Below are positions 9,465-23,902 of a DNA stretch of 64,000 nucleotides, one piece after another. This DNA comes from Erwinia tracheiphila (GTDB lineage Bacteria > Pseudomonadota > Gammaproteobacteria > Enterobacterales > Enterobacteriaceae). A program made the position numbers and the translations under genes. The stretch covers positions 2,418,001 to 2,482,000 of the forward strand of contig NZ_CP089932.1 of assembly GCF_021365465.1 (NCBI RefSeq). Direction: 5' to 3'. Below the pieces are notes generated by a model. It had not been told where the DNA came from, did no database searches, and was given only the letters and a program-made list of their open reading frames with translations. Position 1 is the stretch's first letter. The number at the start of each line of letters is the position of its first letter.

Positions 9465-11396
9465 TTATGCAGCGGGACGCGCCACAATACTGCGGGTTTC
9501 AATTCTCACTTCAGCAACGGTGACATCAATGATGTCTGTCACGCGGTAAGCCACTTCACCTTTAATCTGCGCGGTGCCGTTTTCCTGACTACATACCAGC
9601 TCATCACGTACCGCATGAATGAACGGGGCAGGGACAAAGGCCACAGCGCCGTTATCAGTCAGACGTACACGCATTCCACCACGGGAAATATCAATAATTT
9701 CTGCGCTGAAACGTTGATCGGTCCCCGCCGCACTTTGCAGAAAACGGGAATAAAGCCAGTCACCCACATCGCGCTCTGCCATACGGTTGAGACGGCGACG
9801 CTCGCTCATTCTGATGGTGATGTCATCCTGTGGACGTTCTGCTTTTTCACCCCGAACAATCGATTTCAGCAGGCGATGGTTGATCATATCTCCATACTTG
9901 CGAATCGGTGATGTCCAGGTTGCATACGCCTCCAGCCCAAGGCCAAAGTGTGGCCTTGGCTCGGTGCCAATTTCTGCAAACGACTGAAAGCGACGGATGC
10001 GGCTGTCAAGGAACTGCGTGGGCTGTGCGTCCAGTTCGCGGCGTAATACCCGAAAACCGTCCAGCGTGGCAATCGCCAGCGGATCGGCCTGAACGCCGTG
10101 ATTGGCCAGCACGGCGGCGGCCAGTTCGGCATTGGCGGCATCAAAGCCGGGATGAATGTTGTAAATCCCGAAGCCAAGTTGGTCACGCAATACGGATGCC
10201 GCGCAGATGTTGGCGGCGATCATCGCTTCTTCAACGATACGATTAGCAATACGTCGATGTTCAGCAATGATATCCAGTACTTCACCTTTTTCACCCAGCA
10301 GGAAGCGGAAGTCCGGGCGATCTTTAAATACCAGCGCGTGAGTCTGACGCCATGCAACGCGGCTGAGGCAGAGGCGATGCAGGAGTTCTATCTGTCTGGC
10401 GATGAACTCGGTTTCTGGCTGCCACTCGCCGCTGTTCTCCAGCCAGTCAGAAACGTTGTCATAAACCAGTTTGGCTTTTGATTCAATCCAGGCGGCAAAG
10501 AAATGAGGTTCGCCCATTGAGCCATCGTCGGCTACCGTGACGCGGCAGGCCATTACCGGTCTGCGTTGATGAGGACGCAGGGAGCAAACATCGTCAGAGA
10601 GCTGACGCGGCAACATTGGAATATTAAAACCGGGCAGGTAGTTGGTGAAAGCACGCTGTGCGGCGATATCGTCCAGTGGGCTACCCGCCGCAACATAAGC
10701 GGTCGGATCGGCTATAGCGATGGTCAGCGACAACTCACCGTCAGCGGTTTCCTCCACGTAAAGTGCGTCATCCATATCTTCGGTGCTGGCACTGTCAATC
10801 GTGACAAATTCCAGCGCGGTCAGGTCTTCACGCGTCAGATTTTCATCAATCATTTCAACCGCGACGCCTTCCGGGGCTTCCCGCTCCAGATTGTGACGTG
10901 ACAGCGTCACCCACCAGGGTGCCAGATGGTCATCACCTTTGGTGACAAATGCAGTCAGCTCGGCGTAAAAAGTATGATCGCCTTGCAGAGGATGACGACG
11001 CATTTCAGCGACGGCCCAGTCCCCATTCTGAAAATCATGTTTAAGATTACGATCAGCACGGCACTGAATTGCATCTTTCAGTAGCGGATGATCGGGAACA
11101 ATCGACAGGCGATCATCTTTTTTCTGTATACGCCCTACAAAGCGGCTTAGAAAAGGCTCAACCAGTGTCTCCGGATCGGCAACTTCACGATCTTTATCGG
11201 TTTGCAGCACCGCAACCACACGATCGCCATGCATCACTTTTTTCATAAACGGAGGGGGGATGAAGTAGCTTTTTTGCGGGTCGACTTCCAGAAAGCCAAA
11301 GCCTTTTTCAGTGCCCTTTACCACACCTTCAACACGCGGCGTTTGGGAGTGGAGTTTCTCTTTGAGCTGCGCAAGCAGCGGGTTATCCTGGAACAT
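9465..11396 (-). CDS. rnb: Exoribonuclease II
   Basis: RNase II, the main 3'-5' hydrolytic exoribonuclease of enterobacteria, acting on single-stranded RNA. 643 residues against 644 in E. coli and co-linear throughout. N-terminal cold-shock domains ([31 protein letters not shown]), RNB catalytic domain with the metal-binding acidic cluster [12 protein letters not shown], conserved [11 protein letters not shown] and [18 protein letters not shown], and a C-terminal S1 domain ([14 protein letters not shown]...). Stands alone with its own terminator. In E. coli it lies near 1.35 Mb, far from ynf and ydeP, so the local order has been rearranged. Confidence 0.97.
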   Translation of the reverse strand: MFQDNPLLAQLKEKLHSQTPRVEGVVKGTEKGFGFLEVDPQKSYFIPPPFMKKVMHGDRVVAVLQTDKDREVADPETLVEPFLSRFVGRIQKKDDRLSIVPDHPLLKDAIQCRADRNLKHDFQNGDWAVAEMRRHPLQGDHTFYAELTAFVTKGDDHLAPWWVTLSRHNLEREAPEGVAVEMIDENLTREDLTALEFVTIDSASTEDMDDALYVEETADGELSLTIAIADPTAYVAAGSPLDDIAAQRAFTNYLPGFNIPMLPRQLSDDVCSLRPHQRRPVMACRVTVADDGSMGEPHFFAAWIESKAKLVYDNVSDWLENSGEWQPETEFIARQIELLHRLCLSRVAWRQTHALVFKDRPDFRFLLGEKGEVLDIIAEHRRIANRIVEEAMIAANICAASVLRDQLGFGIYNIHPGFDAANAELAAAVLANHGVQADPLAIATLDGFRVLRRELDAQPTQFLDSRIRRFQSFAEIGTEPRPHFGLGLEAYATWTSPIRKYGDMINHRLLKSIVRGEKAERPQDDITIRMSERRRLNRMAERDVGDWLYSRFLQSAAGTDQRFSAEIIDISRGGMRVRLTDNGAVAFVPAPFIHAVRDELVCSQENGTAQIKGEVAYRVTDIIDVTVAEVRIETRSIVARPAA

Positions 11397-11827
11397 AATC
11401 TCAATCGTTTTCGTGGCCTGTAAACGGCAGACAGTTTTACGCGATTAACACGTCTGCGGCAAGTAAAAAGCCCGACAACCGAGGGTTGGAGGCAATGCCT
11501 GATTAGGTTTATCACCGTTGGATGCAGTGACGGGCGGGTTGTGGCAAGTGCTTTAGAGTGGGTGCCAACGACGCAGAAACAGAAAGTGTTGAGGCTGCCG
11601 GATACTTTTTTTTGCAACGTGCTTCCCTCTGAACCGCGAACGATGATGGTTCAGAGGTCAGGCAACATATATTCACAGCGATAATCTGTGATGACTGGCA
11701 AAACGCAGCGAGGCGTTTCCGGCAAAGCCGTTTAAGATTGCGTATGGCTGCAGGAAATGCGTGAGAAAGGGCCAGAAGCCAGCAAAACCGGACTCTCTGA
11801 CCCTGCTGGCAATCAGTATATCGTTAC
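11397..11827. other. Intergenic region between rnb and ydeP-type gene
   Basis: No credible gene in ~430 bp. It contains a hairpin with a 9-bp stem CTCTGAACC / GGTTCAGAG at about 11630-11659, which could end the minus-strand ydeP-type transcript or be a leftover repeat. It also holds the rnb promoter region. Confidence 0.5.
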
Positions 11828-14137
11828 TCAGGCGATACGCTGGCTCGCTTTAACCGCAGAAAGGACAATTTTCACCGGAATTGATTTTGACGTCGGCGTG
11901 CCGCTGTCGTCGCCGTAACTGGAGAGAGGCACCAGCGGATTGGTTTCCGGGTAATAAGCTGCCAGGTTCCCCCGTGGAATATTGTAGGGCACCAACTTGA
12001 AAGCGCTGACTTTACGTACGATGCCATCATTCCACAGCGTTTCGATATCCACTTTATCATCTGCTTCCAGGCCAAGCATTGCCATATCGTCGGCGTTGAT
12101 AAACAGGACTTCGCGCTGACCATAAATGCCGCGATACCGGTCGTCCAGACCATAAATAGTGGTGTTGTACTGGTCGTGGGAGCGCAGCGTTTGCAGAGTA
12201 AAGGGAACACTGACATCGTTATCAAGTTGGGGAAACAGTGATGTCGGCAGGCAGGCATCGCTGAACTGGGCTTTGTTATTGCGCGTATTAAAACATAACT
12301 CTGCAGCGGCATTGCCCAGATAGAAGCCCCCTTTAATGTCACAGCGGGCATTAAAGTTGCTAAATCCTGGGATAGTTGCCGCAATATGATCGCGGATTTT
12401 GTTGTAATCACCCGTCAGCGCCAGCCAGTCAACTTTTTGACTGCCCAACACGGCGTTGCCAATACCGGCGACGATGGCTGTTTCTGAACGTTGTGTGTCG
12501 GCAATCGGCTTACCGATACCTTCAGAGGCGTGCACCATACTGAAGGAATCCTCCACCGTAATAAACTGCGGTCCGCCAGACTGGCAATCCTGTTCCGAGC
12601 GGCCCAGTGTCGGCAGGATCAGCGCGTCCACCGCACCGGGGCAGAGGTGGCTACGATTGAGCTTGGTGCTAATGTGTACGGTAAGCGCACAGCGGCGCAG
12701 CGCCTCTTCCGTGCGAGGGCTGTCCGGTGCAGCAGCAAGGTTGCCTCCCAGTGCTATCAGCACTTTTACCTCGTGACGTAGCATCGCTTCCAGTGCTTCA
12801 ACCGTGTTATGGCCAGCTTTGCGAGGGGGTTCAAAGTCAAAATGGCGGGCCAGACTGTCAAGAAACTCGGCGGAGGGCTTTTCATAAATGCCCATGGTAC
12901 GGTTTCCCTGAACATTACTGTGGCCGCGCACCGGGCAAAGCCCCGCACCTTTTTTGCCTAACTGACCAAACAGCAGCTGCAGATTGACGATTTCCCGTAC
13001 GGTTGCCACAGAATGTTTATGCTGCGTAATGCCCATCGCCCAGGTGCAAATCACGCGATCTGCATGTTGATAAATAGCAGCCGCTTCACGAATCTGTATT
13101 TCACTCAAACCGGACTGTTGCGTAATGTTCTGCCAGCTGGTCGCGTCCACCACGTTAAGGTATGCATCCATTCCTTCCGTGTGCATCTCAATAAAATCCG
13201 TGTCGAAAATCCCATTTTCACCTTTTTCCAGGCTGGCACGATGCGCTTCCATTAATGCTTTTACCATGCCCCTGATTGCTGCCATATCGCCGCCCAGGTT
13301 TGGCTGATAGTAGCTTGAACTGATCGTTCCGGCTTTGCTGGTTACCACTTCCAGCAGCTTTTGTGGATCGGCAAATCGTTCCAGACCGCGTTCACGAAGC
13401 GTATTAAAGGTGACAATTTTTGCACCATGATCTGCCGCATGGCGCAGGCTGTGCAGCATTCTGGGATGGTTGGTACCGGGATTCTGACCAAAGACAAAAA
13501 TGGCATCTGCATGATCAAAATCATCAAGACGCACCGTGCCTTTCCCCACACCGATACTGCGTTTCAACCCGGTGCCGCTGGCTTCGTGGCACATATTCGA
13601 GCAATCAGGAAAATTATTGCTACCGTTCATCCGCCCGAATAGCTGATAAAGCCATGATGCCTCGTTACTGGCGCGGCCGGAGGTATACAGCTCCATCTGG
13701 TCCGGACTCGCCATGGCGTGAATATGGCGGGCAATCAGCCGAAACGCGTCGTCCCAGCTAATAGGTTCGTAGTGATCGGTTTCGCGGTTATAGCGGAGGG
13801 GTTCGGTCAGGCGCCCCTGGTATTCGAGAAAATAATCACTTTGCTGATATAACGTTGTCACGCTATGTTTGGCAAAAAAAGCTGCGTCCACATAGCGGCG
13901 GGTGGCTTCCCAGGTGACGGCTTTTGCACCGTTTTCGCAAAAACTCAAGGTGCTTTTATTGTCATCACCCCATGCACAGCCGGGGCAATCAAAACCCCTG
14001 GCCTTATTCATGCGCATCAAATTACGCATATTTTTAATGACCTGTTTGCTGTCGAAAACGAAGCGCGTGGTGGCCTCAAGAGAACCCCAGCCACCCGCAG
14101 AGGCTTCATAGGGTTTGATTTTCATTTTAAATTTCAT
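11828..14137 (-). CDS. ydeP: FdhF/YdeP-family molybdopterin oxidoreductase
   Basis: Large molybdo-bis-PGD oxidoreductase of the FdhF/YdeP family, linked to acid resistance in E. coli; its substrate is not established. Start at 14137 (MKFKMKIKPYE) is preferred over the ATG at 14176 because homologues begin close to this point; no strong ribosome site supports either. Motifs: FDCPGCAWGDDNKSTLSFCENGAKA near the N-terminus, YTSGRASNEASWLYQLF, FPDCSNMCHEASGTGL, GQNPGTNHPRML, RGHSNVQGNRT, and in the C-terminal domain RSHDQYNTTIYGLDDRYRGIYGQR. Length ~769 residues is slightly above E. coli YdeP (759). In E. coli ydeP lies next to dif. Confidence 0.88.
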   Translation of the reverse strand: MKFKMKIKPYEASAGGWGSLEATTRFVFDSKQVIKNMRNLMRMNKARGFDCPGCAWGDDNKSTLSFCENGAKAVTWEATRRYVDAAFFAKHSVTTLYQQSDYFLEYQGRLTEPLRYNRETDHYEPISWDDAFRLIARHIHAMASPDQMELYTSGRASNEASWLYQLFGRMNGSNNFPDCSNMCHEASGTGLKRSIGVGKGTVRLDDFDHADAIFVFGQNPGTNHPRMLHSLRHAADHGAKIVTFNTLRERGLERFADPQKLLEVVTSKAGTISSSYYQPNLGGDMAAIRGMVKALMEAHRASLEKGENGIFDTDFIEMHTEGMDAYLNVVDATSWQNITQQSGLSEIQIREAAAIYQHADRVICTWAMGITQHKHSVATVREIVNLQLLFGQLGKKGAGLCPVRGHSNVQGNRTMGIYEKPSAEFLDSLARHFDFEPPRKAGHNTVEALEAMLRHEVKVLIALGGNLAAAPDSPRTEEALRRCALTVHISTKLNRSHLCPGAVDALILPTLGRSEQDCQSGGPQFITVEDSFSMVHASEGIGKPIADTQRSETAIVAGIGNAVLGSQKVDWLALTGDYNKIRDHIAATIPGFSNFNARCDIKGGFYLGNAAAELCFNTRNNKAQFSDACLPTSLFPQLDNDVSVPFTLQTLRSHDQYNTTIYGLDDRYRGIYGQREVLFINADDMAMLGLEADDKVDIETLWNDGIVRKVSAFKLVPYNIPRGNLAAYYPETNPLVPLSSYGDDSGTPTSKSIPVKIVLSAVKASQRIA

Positions 14138-14512
14138 AGTGTTATGCTGACTGTGAAAGTGTTGGCTGTGACACACAGTGTATGCCTGATTTGATGAAAT
14201 TGCTCAGTTATAAGCCAAAAATATCGTTGAATACGCCAGTTAACCTCCGCTGTGAAAACAGAAGCGCGCTGATACAGAGCACTTTGATTTTGTTAAGTTG
14301 CGATGTGTATTTGACCATAATCATTTCAACAACGCTTCCGTCTGTTTAGCTTGCGCAGCAAAGGATTTGTTGCGTAGCTTATTGACACTCTGGTTTTTAA
14401 ATATAAACGGTACGAATGGGATATTGAGCCAGTGATTTCAGCGTAAATATTGAAAAATGGGTCGTGACGCAGACTTGCTGATCACGTATGCTTTGCGCTT
14501 TGGATGTAACAT

Positions 14513-14788
14513 ATGGCTAAAGTTGATGTCGTCTGCCCTCAGTGCAATGAAACTCATGCTGTACGATGTAACGGACATTCAGCATCCGGTGCCCAACGTT
14601 ACATCTGCAAGCATTGTTCAAAGACCTTTCTGCTCAATTTTAGCTACTCCGGTGCCAAACCAGACACACACCAGACCATTGTTAATATGGCCATGAATGA
14701 TTCCGGATGTCGCGATACCGCACGGGTTCTCGGTATCAGCCTCAATACGGTTCTGCGGCACGTAAAAAAATTTCGCCAAAGCAGGTAG
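14513..14788 (+). CDS. insA: IS1 InsA
   Basis: 91-residue zinc-finger/HTH protein and DNA-binding regulator of IS1. It starts MAKVDVVCPQCNETHAV with the CPxC...CxxC zinc ribbon (CPQC, CKHC) and ends with the SLNTVLRHVKKF helix. The run of seven A at about 14763-14769 is the usual place for the -1 frameshift that makes the InsAB' transposase. Confidence 0.94.
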   Translation: MAKVDVVCPQCNETHAVRCNGHSASGAQRYICKHCSKTFLLNFSYSGAKPDTHQTIVNMAMNDSGCRDTARVLGISLNTVLRHVKKFRQSR

Positions 14789-15210
14789 CTGAGAATATCG
14801 ACCCCGAAACGGAGGTTGTTATCTGCTGTGAAGCCGGTGAACAATGGTCTTACGTGCGGTGTAAAAGCAATCCCCGGTGGTTGTTCTATGCTTATGACCG
14901 TATCCGCAAACGTGCTCTGGCCCATGTCTTCGGCCCGAGAAATGCCCCGACCCTGCGACGATTGCTGGCCCTGTTAAGCAAATTTAACATTGCCTTTTAT
15001 ATGACAGATGCCTGGCCGGTTTATAAAGTTCTGTTAAGTGCAACAGGCCACGTGGTGAGCAAGAAATATACCCAACGGACAGAACGACATAATCTTAATC
15101 TTCGCACACATATCAAACGACTGACCCGCAGAACAATTTGCTTTTCGAAGTCAGAGGAAATGCACGATAAGATCATCGGTTGGTATCTTACTCTTCATCA
15201 TTATCAATAA
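14707..15210 (+). CDS. insB: IS1 InsB (InsAB' transposase frame)
   Basis: Catalytic part of the IS1 transposase, read by frameshift from insA; the listed start is only the open frame. Motifs typical of InsB: VVICCEAGEQWSYV, RIRKRALAHVFGPR, YMTDAWPVYKVLL (catalytic Asp) and TQRTERHNLNLRTHIKRLTRRTICFSKS (Glu region). Intact. Confidence 0.92.
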   Translation: MSRYRTGSRYQPQYGSAARKKISPKQVAENIDPETEVVICCEAGEQWSYVRCKSNPRWLFYAYDRIRKRALAHVFGPRNAPTLRRLLALLSKFNIAFYMTDAWPVYKVLLSATGHVVSKKYTQRTERHNLNLRTHIKRLTRRTICFSKSEEMHDKIIGWYLTLHHYQ

Positions 15211-15225
15211 ATCTGCGTCACGACC

Positions 15226-16351
15226 GAAAAAAGGCAGAAACAGTATTGGTATGGCATGCCGGATCACGCTGTTCAGCGACTCGATGGCGCTGGTCGTGTC
15301 GAGCGTCTTGCGGATGTCTGCCGGGTAAGCGAAGAACGTCGACAGGCTGGCCCGGTTTGCCTGCCAGCTCCGGCTTATCTGCGGGTAGCGGCTGTCCCGG
15401 GTGCCGGCGAACGCTTCCCGCTCCGTGGGGGGCCTGACAGATGGCTTTCAGGTCACGGGTGACGGCTTTGTAGTCCTCCCAGGAGACGAACCGCAGACTG
15501 TTGCGCACCATATGCACGACGCACAGCTGGACGCGGGCCTGCGGATACACCGCGTTGATAGCGTCCGGGAAGATCTTCAGACCATCAACACAGGCGATGA
15601 GGATATCGTTCAGGCCGCGATTTTTTAATTCGGTCAGCACATGGAGCCAGAACTTCGCGCCCTCGTTTTCGGCCAGCCACATACCCGGCAGTTCTTTCTG
15701 GCCTTCGATGTTGATACCCGGGGCAAGGAATACGGATTTATTGATGACGCGACTGTCCTGCCGGACCTTCAGGACGATACAGTCAGGGTAAACGATGGGA
15801 CAAACGGCATCCAGTGGCCGGTTTTGCCATCCGGTGACCTGCTCCATGACGGCATCAGCTACAGCTACCTTTGAGACCCGCGCTGGCGAGACATCGGCGT
15901 CATACAGCTCTTTGAACGCGGCCGCTATCTCGCGGGTGGTCATCCCTTTGGCGTACAACGATAAGATCGGGTTATCTACCCCGGTGCTCCGGACCTGGTT
16001 TTTCTTCACCCGTTGCAGTTCAAAGGAGCCATCACGATCGCGCGGTGTACGCAGCTCCGGCGGGCCATCGCCGGTGGTCACTGTCTTTGTGGAATAGCCG
16101 TTGCGGGCGTTGGTCGCCGGTCTGGGCTGATTTTTATCGTCGCCCAGATGGTGGGACATCTCGGCGTTGAGCGCCGCCCCGACACTGATTTTTTTCAGCA
16201 GTCGATCAAACTGACTGAGATCGTCAGGGGTTTTGATATTTTTGACCAGTTCGTTAGCCAGGGCCTGCGACTGTTTTTCGTCCATAAATTAACCTGCTTT
16301 TGATGCTGGATTGAACATATCAAAATCAGGCAATTACACAAATCTATGTAC
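15226..16351 (-). mobile_element. IS256-family element remnant
   Basis: The outer right terminal repeat is present (reverse strand GTACATAGATTTGTGTAATTG ending near 16351). The other terminus and the transposase C-terminus are missing; homology with the copy at 40753-42044 stops near 15251, next to IS1. Confidence 0.82.
15251..16285 (-). pseudogene. IS256-family transposase, truncated and frameshifted
   Basis: Mutator-type transposase starting MDEKQSQALANELVKNIKTPDDLSQF. It stays in frame for ~290 residues (NARNGYSTKTV, SLYAKGMTTREIAAAF, CVDGLKIFPDAINAVYPQARVQLCVVHMVRNS) and then shifts near 15425 in a G-run. The final ~70 residues are missing. Compare the parallel but differently damaged copy at 40819-42016. 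Confidence 0.85.
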
Positions 16352-16463
16352 TGGCTCTTTCCAGAACCTATTGACGGACGACCTAGACAATTTTATTACC
16401 GCATTACTTTGCGTATAAAAGAAAGCAGTAAGAGCAGGTTAGATTGCTATTGCTGAAAACAGT

Positions 16464-19807
<3,344 letters not shown>

Positions 19808-19843
19808 CTAAATCGTTTATTTCTGTTCAACCGTAACAGAGAT

Positions 19844-21258
19844 TAATGCCGATCATTTAAGGATCGGTTGACCGATCCGGTTTATGCGGTAAAAAGGGTT
19901 CTATGTTCATCATGGAACCCTTTTTAAATGGAACTTTCCCAGGCCCTCGGCATCATCAATGCCGCCACTCCTGAGCGCGCCCGTAGTCTCGCCGACCTTA
20001 TTCCTCCCGAGCTTATTCAGCAGGCGCTCACCCTGACCGATACCGTTACTTTGCGTAAACGTAAACTTTCCCTCGAATCCATGATTTGGCTTGTCGTTGG
20101 GATGTCCATTTTTTGCGATCATCCGATGACCGAAATCGTCAATCTGATGGATATTACTGACCGGACCGGAGCTCCTTTTACCGCACGCAGCGCTGTCATT
20201 CAGCGCCGTAAGACTCTGGGTGAAAATGCAGTGCGGGAGCTTTTTGATATCACACAGCAGCACTGGAATCAGCAGGCTGCACATCCAAAATGGCACGGTC
20301 TGAATCTGTTTGCTGTCGACGGCGTGGTCTGGCGTACCGCCGATACGCCGGAAAACAGAGCCGTCTTCAGTAAACACAGCAGCCAGTACGGCGAAGGCGG
20401 CTATCCTCAGGTGCGAATGGTTTGTCTGATGGAGCTGAGCAGCCATCTGATCGCCGCCAGTGCATTCGACAGTGAAAAAGTCAGTGAAATGCGGCTGGCT
20501 GAGCACCTGACGGAGAAAACCCCGAATAACAGTATCACCCTGTTCGATAAGGGATTTTATTCGATGGGTCTGCTTCATCACTGGCAGACAGCAGGAGAAC
20601 ACCGTCACTGGTTGTTGCCGTTGAAAAAACACGTACAGTATCAGGTGGTTCGCCGTTTGGGGCGTGGAGATGAACTGATATGCCTGAAAACCAGTCCACG
20701 AGCCAGGAAGCAATGGCCAGGGGTCCCGAAGAAATGGTGGCAAGACTGCTGACCCGCAGGGTAGACGGTAAAGAGAGGCAGGTGCTGACGTCACTGACAG
20801 ACCCGAATCGCTATCCGGGTAAAGATATCAGCGAGCTATATCGCCACCGCTGGGAAATAGAACTGGGCTACCGGGAAGCAAAGCAGGGTATGCTGGACAG
20901 CCGGTGGACATTACGCAGTCGCCTGCCGGAGCTGGTGAGACAGGAGCTATGGGGGGTACTGCTGGCTTATAACCTGGTGCGATATCAGATGGTGCAGATG
21001 GCGTTCCATCTGAAAGGAGATTACCTGCCTTACCAGCTGAGCTTCAGTGGAGCGATAAGCGAAATAATCCGGATGCTGATAACCCTGCCCTGGGCTTCGC
21101 CGGGAAAAATGCCGGGAGAACTGAGAACCCTGTATGAACAGGCGAAATGGCTTGTGTTACCGGGTAGAAGAGAGCGAAGTTACCCGAGAGAGTTGAGGGT
21201 AAAGAGCAGGAAATATCCGGATAAAAAGGTTGCTGGTCACCTTAAGTGACCAGCATTA
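19844..21258 (+). mobile_element. IS4-family element, copy 2 (defective)
   Basis: Same element as at 7282 but 1415 bp: one G is missing near 20728. Perfect 11-bp target duplication GTAACAGAGAT (19833-19843 and 21259-21269). Inserted in the loop of the bgl leader terminator. Confidence 0.95.
19928..21249 (+). pseudogene. IS4-family transposase, 1-bp frameshift
   Basis: Matches the intact 440-residue protein at 7366-8688 except for a single-base deletion near 20728 (GTCCCGAAG instead of GTCCCGGAAG). This ends the first frame at 20752; the C-terminal part, including the [15 protein letters not shown] catalytic motif, continues in another frame. It needs help in trans from another copy. Confidence 0.93.
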
Positions 21259-21279
21259 GTAACAGAGATAAACGATTTA

Positions 21280-21308
21280 GGTTTTGCCTGATTTAACAGT
21301 AACAATCC
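21280..21308 (-). promoter_or_regulatory. RAT (ribonucleic antiterminator) site
   Basis: 29-nt element on the minus strand starting GGATTGTTACTG and ending CAGGCAAAACC, matching the BglG/SacY-family consensus at both conserved ends and differing only in the loop (TTAAAT). It overlaps the proximal arm of the terminator, as expected for mutually exclusive structures. Confidence 0.88.
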
Positions 21309-21458
21309 TGAAGCTCTGCAGAGAATAGTTTATCAATCACCCATAAATGGCAAGATAAGGTGTTCGGATGATTTCAGTTACGTGAAGCAGATCGAACTTT
21401 CCAGATGCGCTGACACGTTTCTTAACGTTTGTATTCAGGTTCGTTGTATTGCATCAAT

Positions 21459-22659
21459 TGTATTAGTCGCGACTTGATCTGACACTGGACCTTGAAAGGT
21501 TGAGAGTTACCGGTTTTGATATGGGTGTCTAATCCTTAAACAAAACGCGAGGTAACTCTCATGATTCATACTAACAATCCCATCATCAAACACAAAGCCG
21601 GCCTGCTCAATCTCGCCGAAGAACTCGGTAACGTATCAAAAGCCTGCAAGATCATGGGCGTGTCACGCGACACGTTTTACCGTTATCAGGAACTGGCTGC
21701 TGAAGGCGGCATCGATGCGCTGATTAACCAGAACCGCCGCGTCCCCAACCTGAAGAACCGCGCCGACGAAGCCACTGAACGCGCTGTTGTTGAATATGCC
21801 GTTGAGTTCCCGGCCCACGGGCAACACCGGACCAGTAATGAGCTGCGTAAAAAAGGCGTGTTTATCTCCGGTAGCGGCGTGCGCTCCATCTGGCAACGGC
21901 ACGACCTGGAGAACTTCCGTAAACGCCTGAAGGCACTTGAGGAAAAGGTCGCCAGAGAAGGCATCGTGCTTACCGACGCTCAAATCGCAGCGCTGGAGAA
22001 GAAGGCCCACGATGACGAGGCCAGCGGAGAAATCGAAACTGCTCACCCGGGTTATCTCGGGTCGCAGGACACCTTCTACGTGGGCAATCTGAAAGGTGTG
22101 GGTCGTATCTACCAGCAGACGTTCGTGGATACGTACTCGAAAGTGGCACACTGCAAGCTGTATACGAGTAAAACGCCGATCACCGCCGCAGACCTGCTCA
22201 ATGATCGCGTACTGCCGTTCTACGAGGCTCAGGGACTGCCGATGCTGAGGATCCTGACCGACAGGGGAACGGAGTACTGTGGTAAGGTGGAGCAGCATGA
22301 TTACCAGCTGTATCTGGCCATCAACGATATCGACCATACAAAAACGAAGGCGATGTCTCCGCAGACGAACGGCATCTGCGAGCGCTTCCATAAAACTATT
22401 TTGCAGGATTTTTATCAGGTTACGTTCCGTAAGAAGTTATACGAAGACCTGGAGAGCCTGCAAACGGATCTGGACAACTGGTTGTGGCATTACAATAATG
22501 AGCGAACTCATCAGGGAAAAATGTGCTGCGGGCGTACGCCAATGGCCACGTTACTTGATGGTAAACGAGTCTGGGCAGAAAAAAATCTGAACCAGATGTA
22601 ATCTGACAGACACCTGTATAAATAACCGGTAACTGTCAGATCAGGTCTGAGCTAGTACA
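21459..22659 (+). mobile_element. IS481-family element, copy A
   Basis: 1201 bp. Termini TGTATTAGTCGCGACTTGATC and (reverse strand) TGTACTAGCTCAGACCTGATC. Perfect 7-bp target repeat CATCAAT (21452-21458, 22660-22666). Ends 59 bp before the zntB start, so it probably replaced or displaced its promoter. Confidence 0.96.
21561..22601 (+). CDS. IS481-family transposase
   Basis: 346 residues. N-terminal HTH (LAEELGNVSKACKIMGVSRDTFYRYQELA), second HTH_32-type region, then an rve core: FVDTYSKVAHCKLY (Asp), LTDRGTEYCG (Asp), SPQTNGICERFHKTILQDFY (Glu). Strong GCGAGGTAACTCTC leader. Intact; near-identical to the copies at 26258, 46894 and 55881. Confidence 0.95.
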   Translation: MIHTNNPIIKHKAGLLNLAEELGNVSKACKIMGVSRDTFYRYQELAAEGGIDALINQNRRVPNLKNRADEATERAVVEYAVEFPAHGQHRTSNELRKKGVFISGSGVRSIWQRHDLENFRKRLKALEEKVAREGIVLTDAQIAALEKKAHDDEASGEIETAHPGYLGSQDTFYVGNLKGVGRIYQQTFVDTYSKVAHCKLYTSKTPITAADLLNDRVLPFYEAQGLPMLRILTDRGTEYCGKVEQHDYQLYLAINDIDHTKTKAMSPQTNGICERFHKTILQDFYQVTFRKKLYEDLESLQTDLDNWLWHYNNERTHQGKMCCGRTPMATLLDGKRVWAEKNLNQM

Positions 22660-22718
22660 CATCAATGATGGCTCACGCTAGACTGTTTCGCACTGATTGA
22701 TCTGAATATGGAGTGATT

Positions 22719-23702
22719 GTGGACGTCATTGAAGGCAAAACATTACAGATTTCCGACGCCATTATTTCCTGTCAACTCGATGGTAAAGGTGGGTTAACCC
22801 CCATTGAGGATAAAGATGTTATTCATTGTGATAAACCCTGCTGGTTACATCTGAATTATACCCACCGTGAAAGTGCCGACTGGCTGGTATCAACTCCTTT
22901 GATCCCCGACTCAGTAAGGGATGCGCTCGGGGGAGACAGTTTGCGACCCCGGGTTAACCGTCTTGGTGATGGCACTATGATCACCCTGCGCAGCGTAAAC
23001 CTGAACAGTGAGTCACGGCCAGATCAACTGGTCGTGGTAAGAGTATTTATTAACGAGAAGCTGATTGTTTCTACCAGACAACGAAAGGTCTTCGCTATCG
23101 ATGAAGTGTTGACCGATTTACAAAATGGAAACGGGCCTGTTAATGCAGGCAGCTGGCTGGTTGACGTTTGTGATGCCTTGACCGATCACACCAGCGAATT
23201 TATTGAGCAGCTACACGATAATATTATTGAGCTGGAAGATGCGGTCGTCGACCAGAAAGTCCCGCCGCGTGGAGAGCTGGCATTAATTCGTAAGCAGCTG
23301 ATCATCATGCGCCGTTATATGGCTCCTCAGCGCGATGTGTTCTCGCGCATTGCCAGCGAACGGCTGCCGTGGATGAATGATGACGATCGCCGAAGAATGC
23401 AGGATATCTCCGATAGGCTGGGACGCGGACTGGATGATCTCGATGCCAGCGTTTCCAGAACGGCTGTACTGGCTGATGAGATAAGCTCGATGATGGCAGA
23501 AGCAATGAACCGAAGGACCTATACCATGTCAATGATGGCGGTAATTTTCCTGCCGACAACCTTTCTGACGGGATTATTTGGTGTAAACCTGGGCGGAATT
23601 CCGGGGGGAAGCTGGCGCTATGGTTTTGGTTTTTTTTGTTTATTGTTGATATGTCTGGTGCTAGGTGTTGCCTGGTGGTTGCGGCGACGTAAATGGTTGT
23701 AA
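22719..23702 (+). CDS. zntB: Zinc transporter ZntB (CorA family)
   Basis: Inner-membrane CorA-family zinc transporter. The GTG at 22719 ([10 protein letters not shown]) is chosen because GGAG lies 5 bp upstream and the product is then 327 residues, the E. coli length; GTG at 22713 is too close to the ribosome site. Cytoplasmic domain with [29 protein letters not shown]; then two C-terminal membrane helices around the family motif [10 protein letters not shown] (GxN variant of CorA GMN) and a short basic tail. Its old upstream region has been replaced by IS481 copy A. Confidence 0.95.
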   Translation: MDVIEGKTLQISDAIISCQLDGKGGLTPIEDKDVIHCDKPCWLHLNYTHRESADWLVSTPLIPDSVRDALGGDSLRPRVNRLGDGTMITLRSVNLNSESRPDQLVVVRVFINEKLIVSTRQRKVFAIDEVLTDLQNGNGPVNAGSWLVDVCDALTDHTSEFIEQLHDNIIELEDAVVDQKVPPRGELALIRKQLIIMRRYMAPQRDVFSRIASERLPWMNDDDRRRMQDISDRLGRGLDDLDASVSRTAVLADEISSMMAEAMNRRTYTMSMMAVIFLPTTFLTGLFGVNLGGIPGGSWRYGFGFFCLLLICLVLGVAWWLRRRKWL

Positions 23703-23878
23703 TCAGGCCCGATAAAGGTCATGAAAGGAATGAAAAAGCTGATCGGCATCAATAAATCCCCTCGCTGGTTGGGGGAAAATTCTTTCCGCAGGTGAATGCA
23801 ACGTCAAGCGATGGGCGTTGCGCTCCATATTGTCTTACTTCCTTTTTTGAATTATTGCATAGCATATTTGATTCATAC

Positions 23879-23902
23879 AAGCCGGTTTTTACCGGCTTTT
23901 TT
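23879..23902 (+). terminator. Terminator downstream of zntB
   Basis: AAGCCGG / CCGGCTT stem with a TTTTTA loop followed by a T-run. The ~175 bp between the zntB stop and this hairpin holds no credible gene. Confidence 0.85.

Larger units (their letters stand above)
14460..15225 (+). mobile_element. IS1-family element
   Basis: 766 bp with terminal repeats GGTCGTGACGCAGA at both ends and an insA/insB pair. Flanks GAAAAATG (14452-14459) and GAAAAAAG (15226-15233) differ at one base, suggesting an 8-bp target repeat with one change. Lies between the ydeP-type gene and an IS256-family remnant. Confidence 0.9.

Noticed and set aside
21663..22391. 242-codon antisense ORF within the IS481 transposase (repeated in every copy)
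   Set aside because: Exact antisense shadow of the DDE transposase with no ribosome site; it recurs only because the IS recurs.
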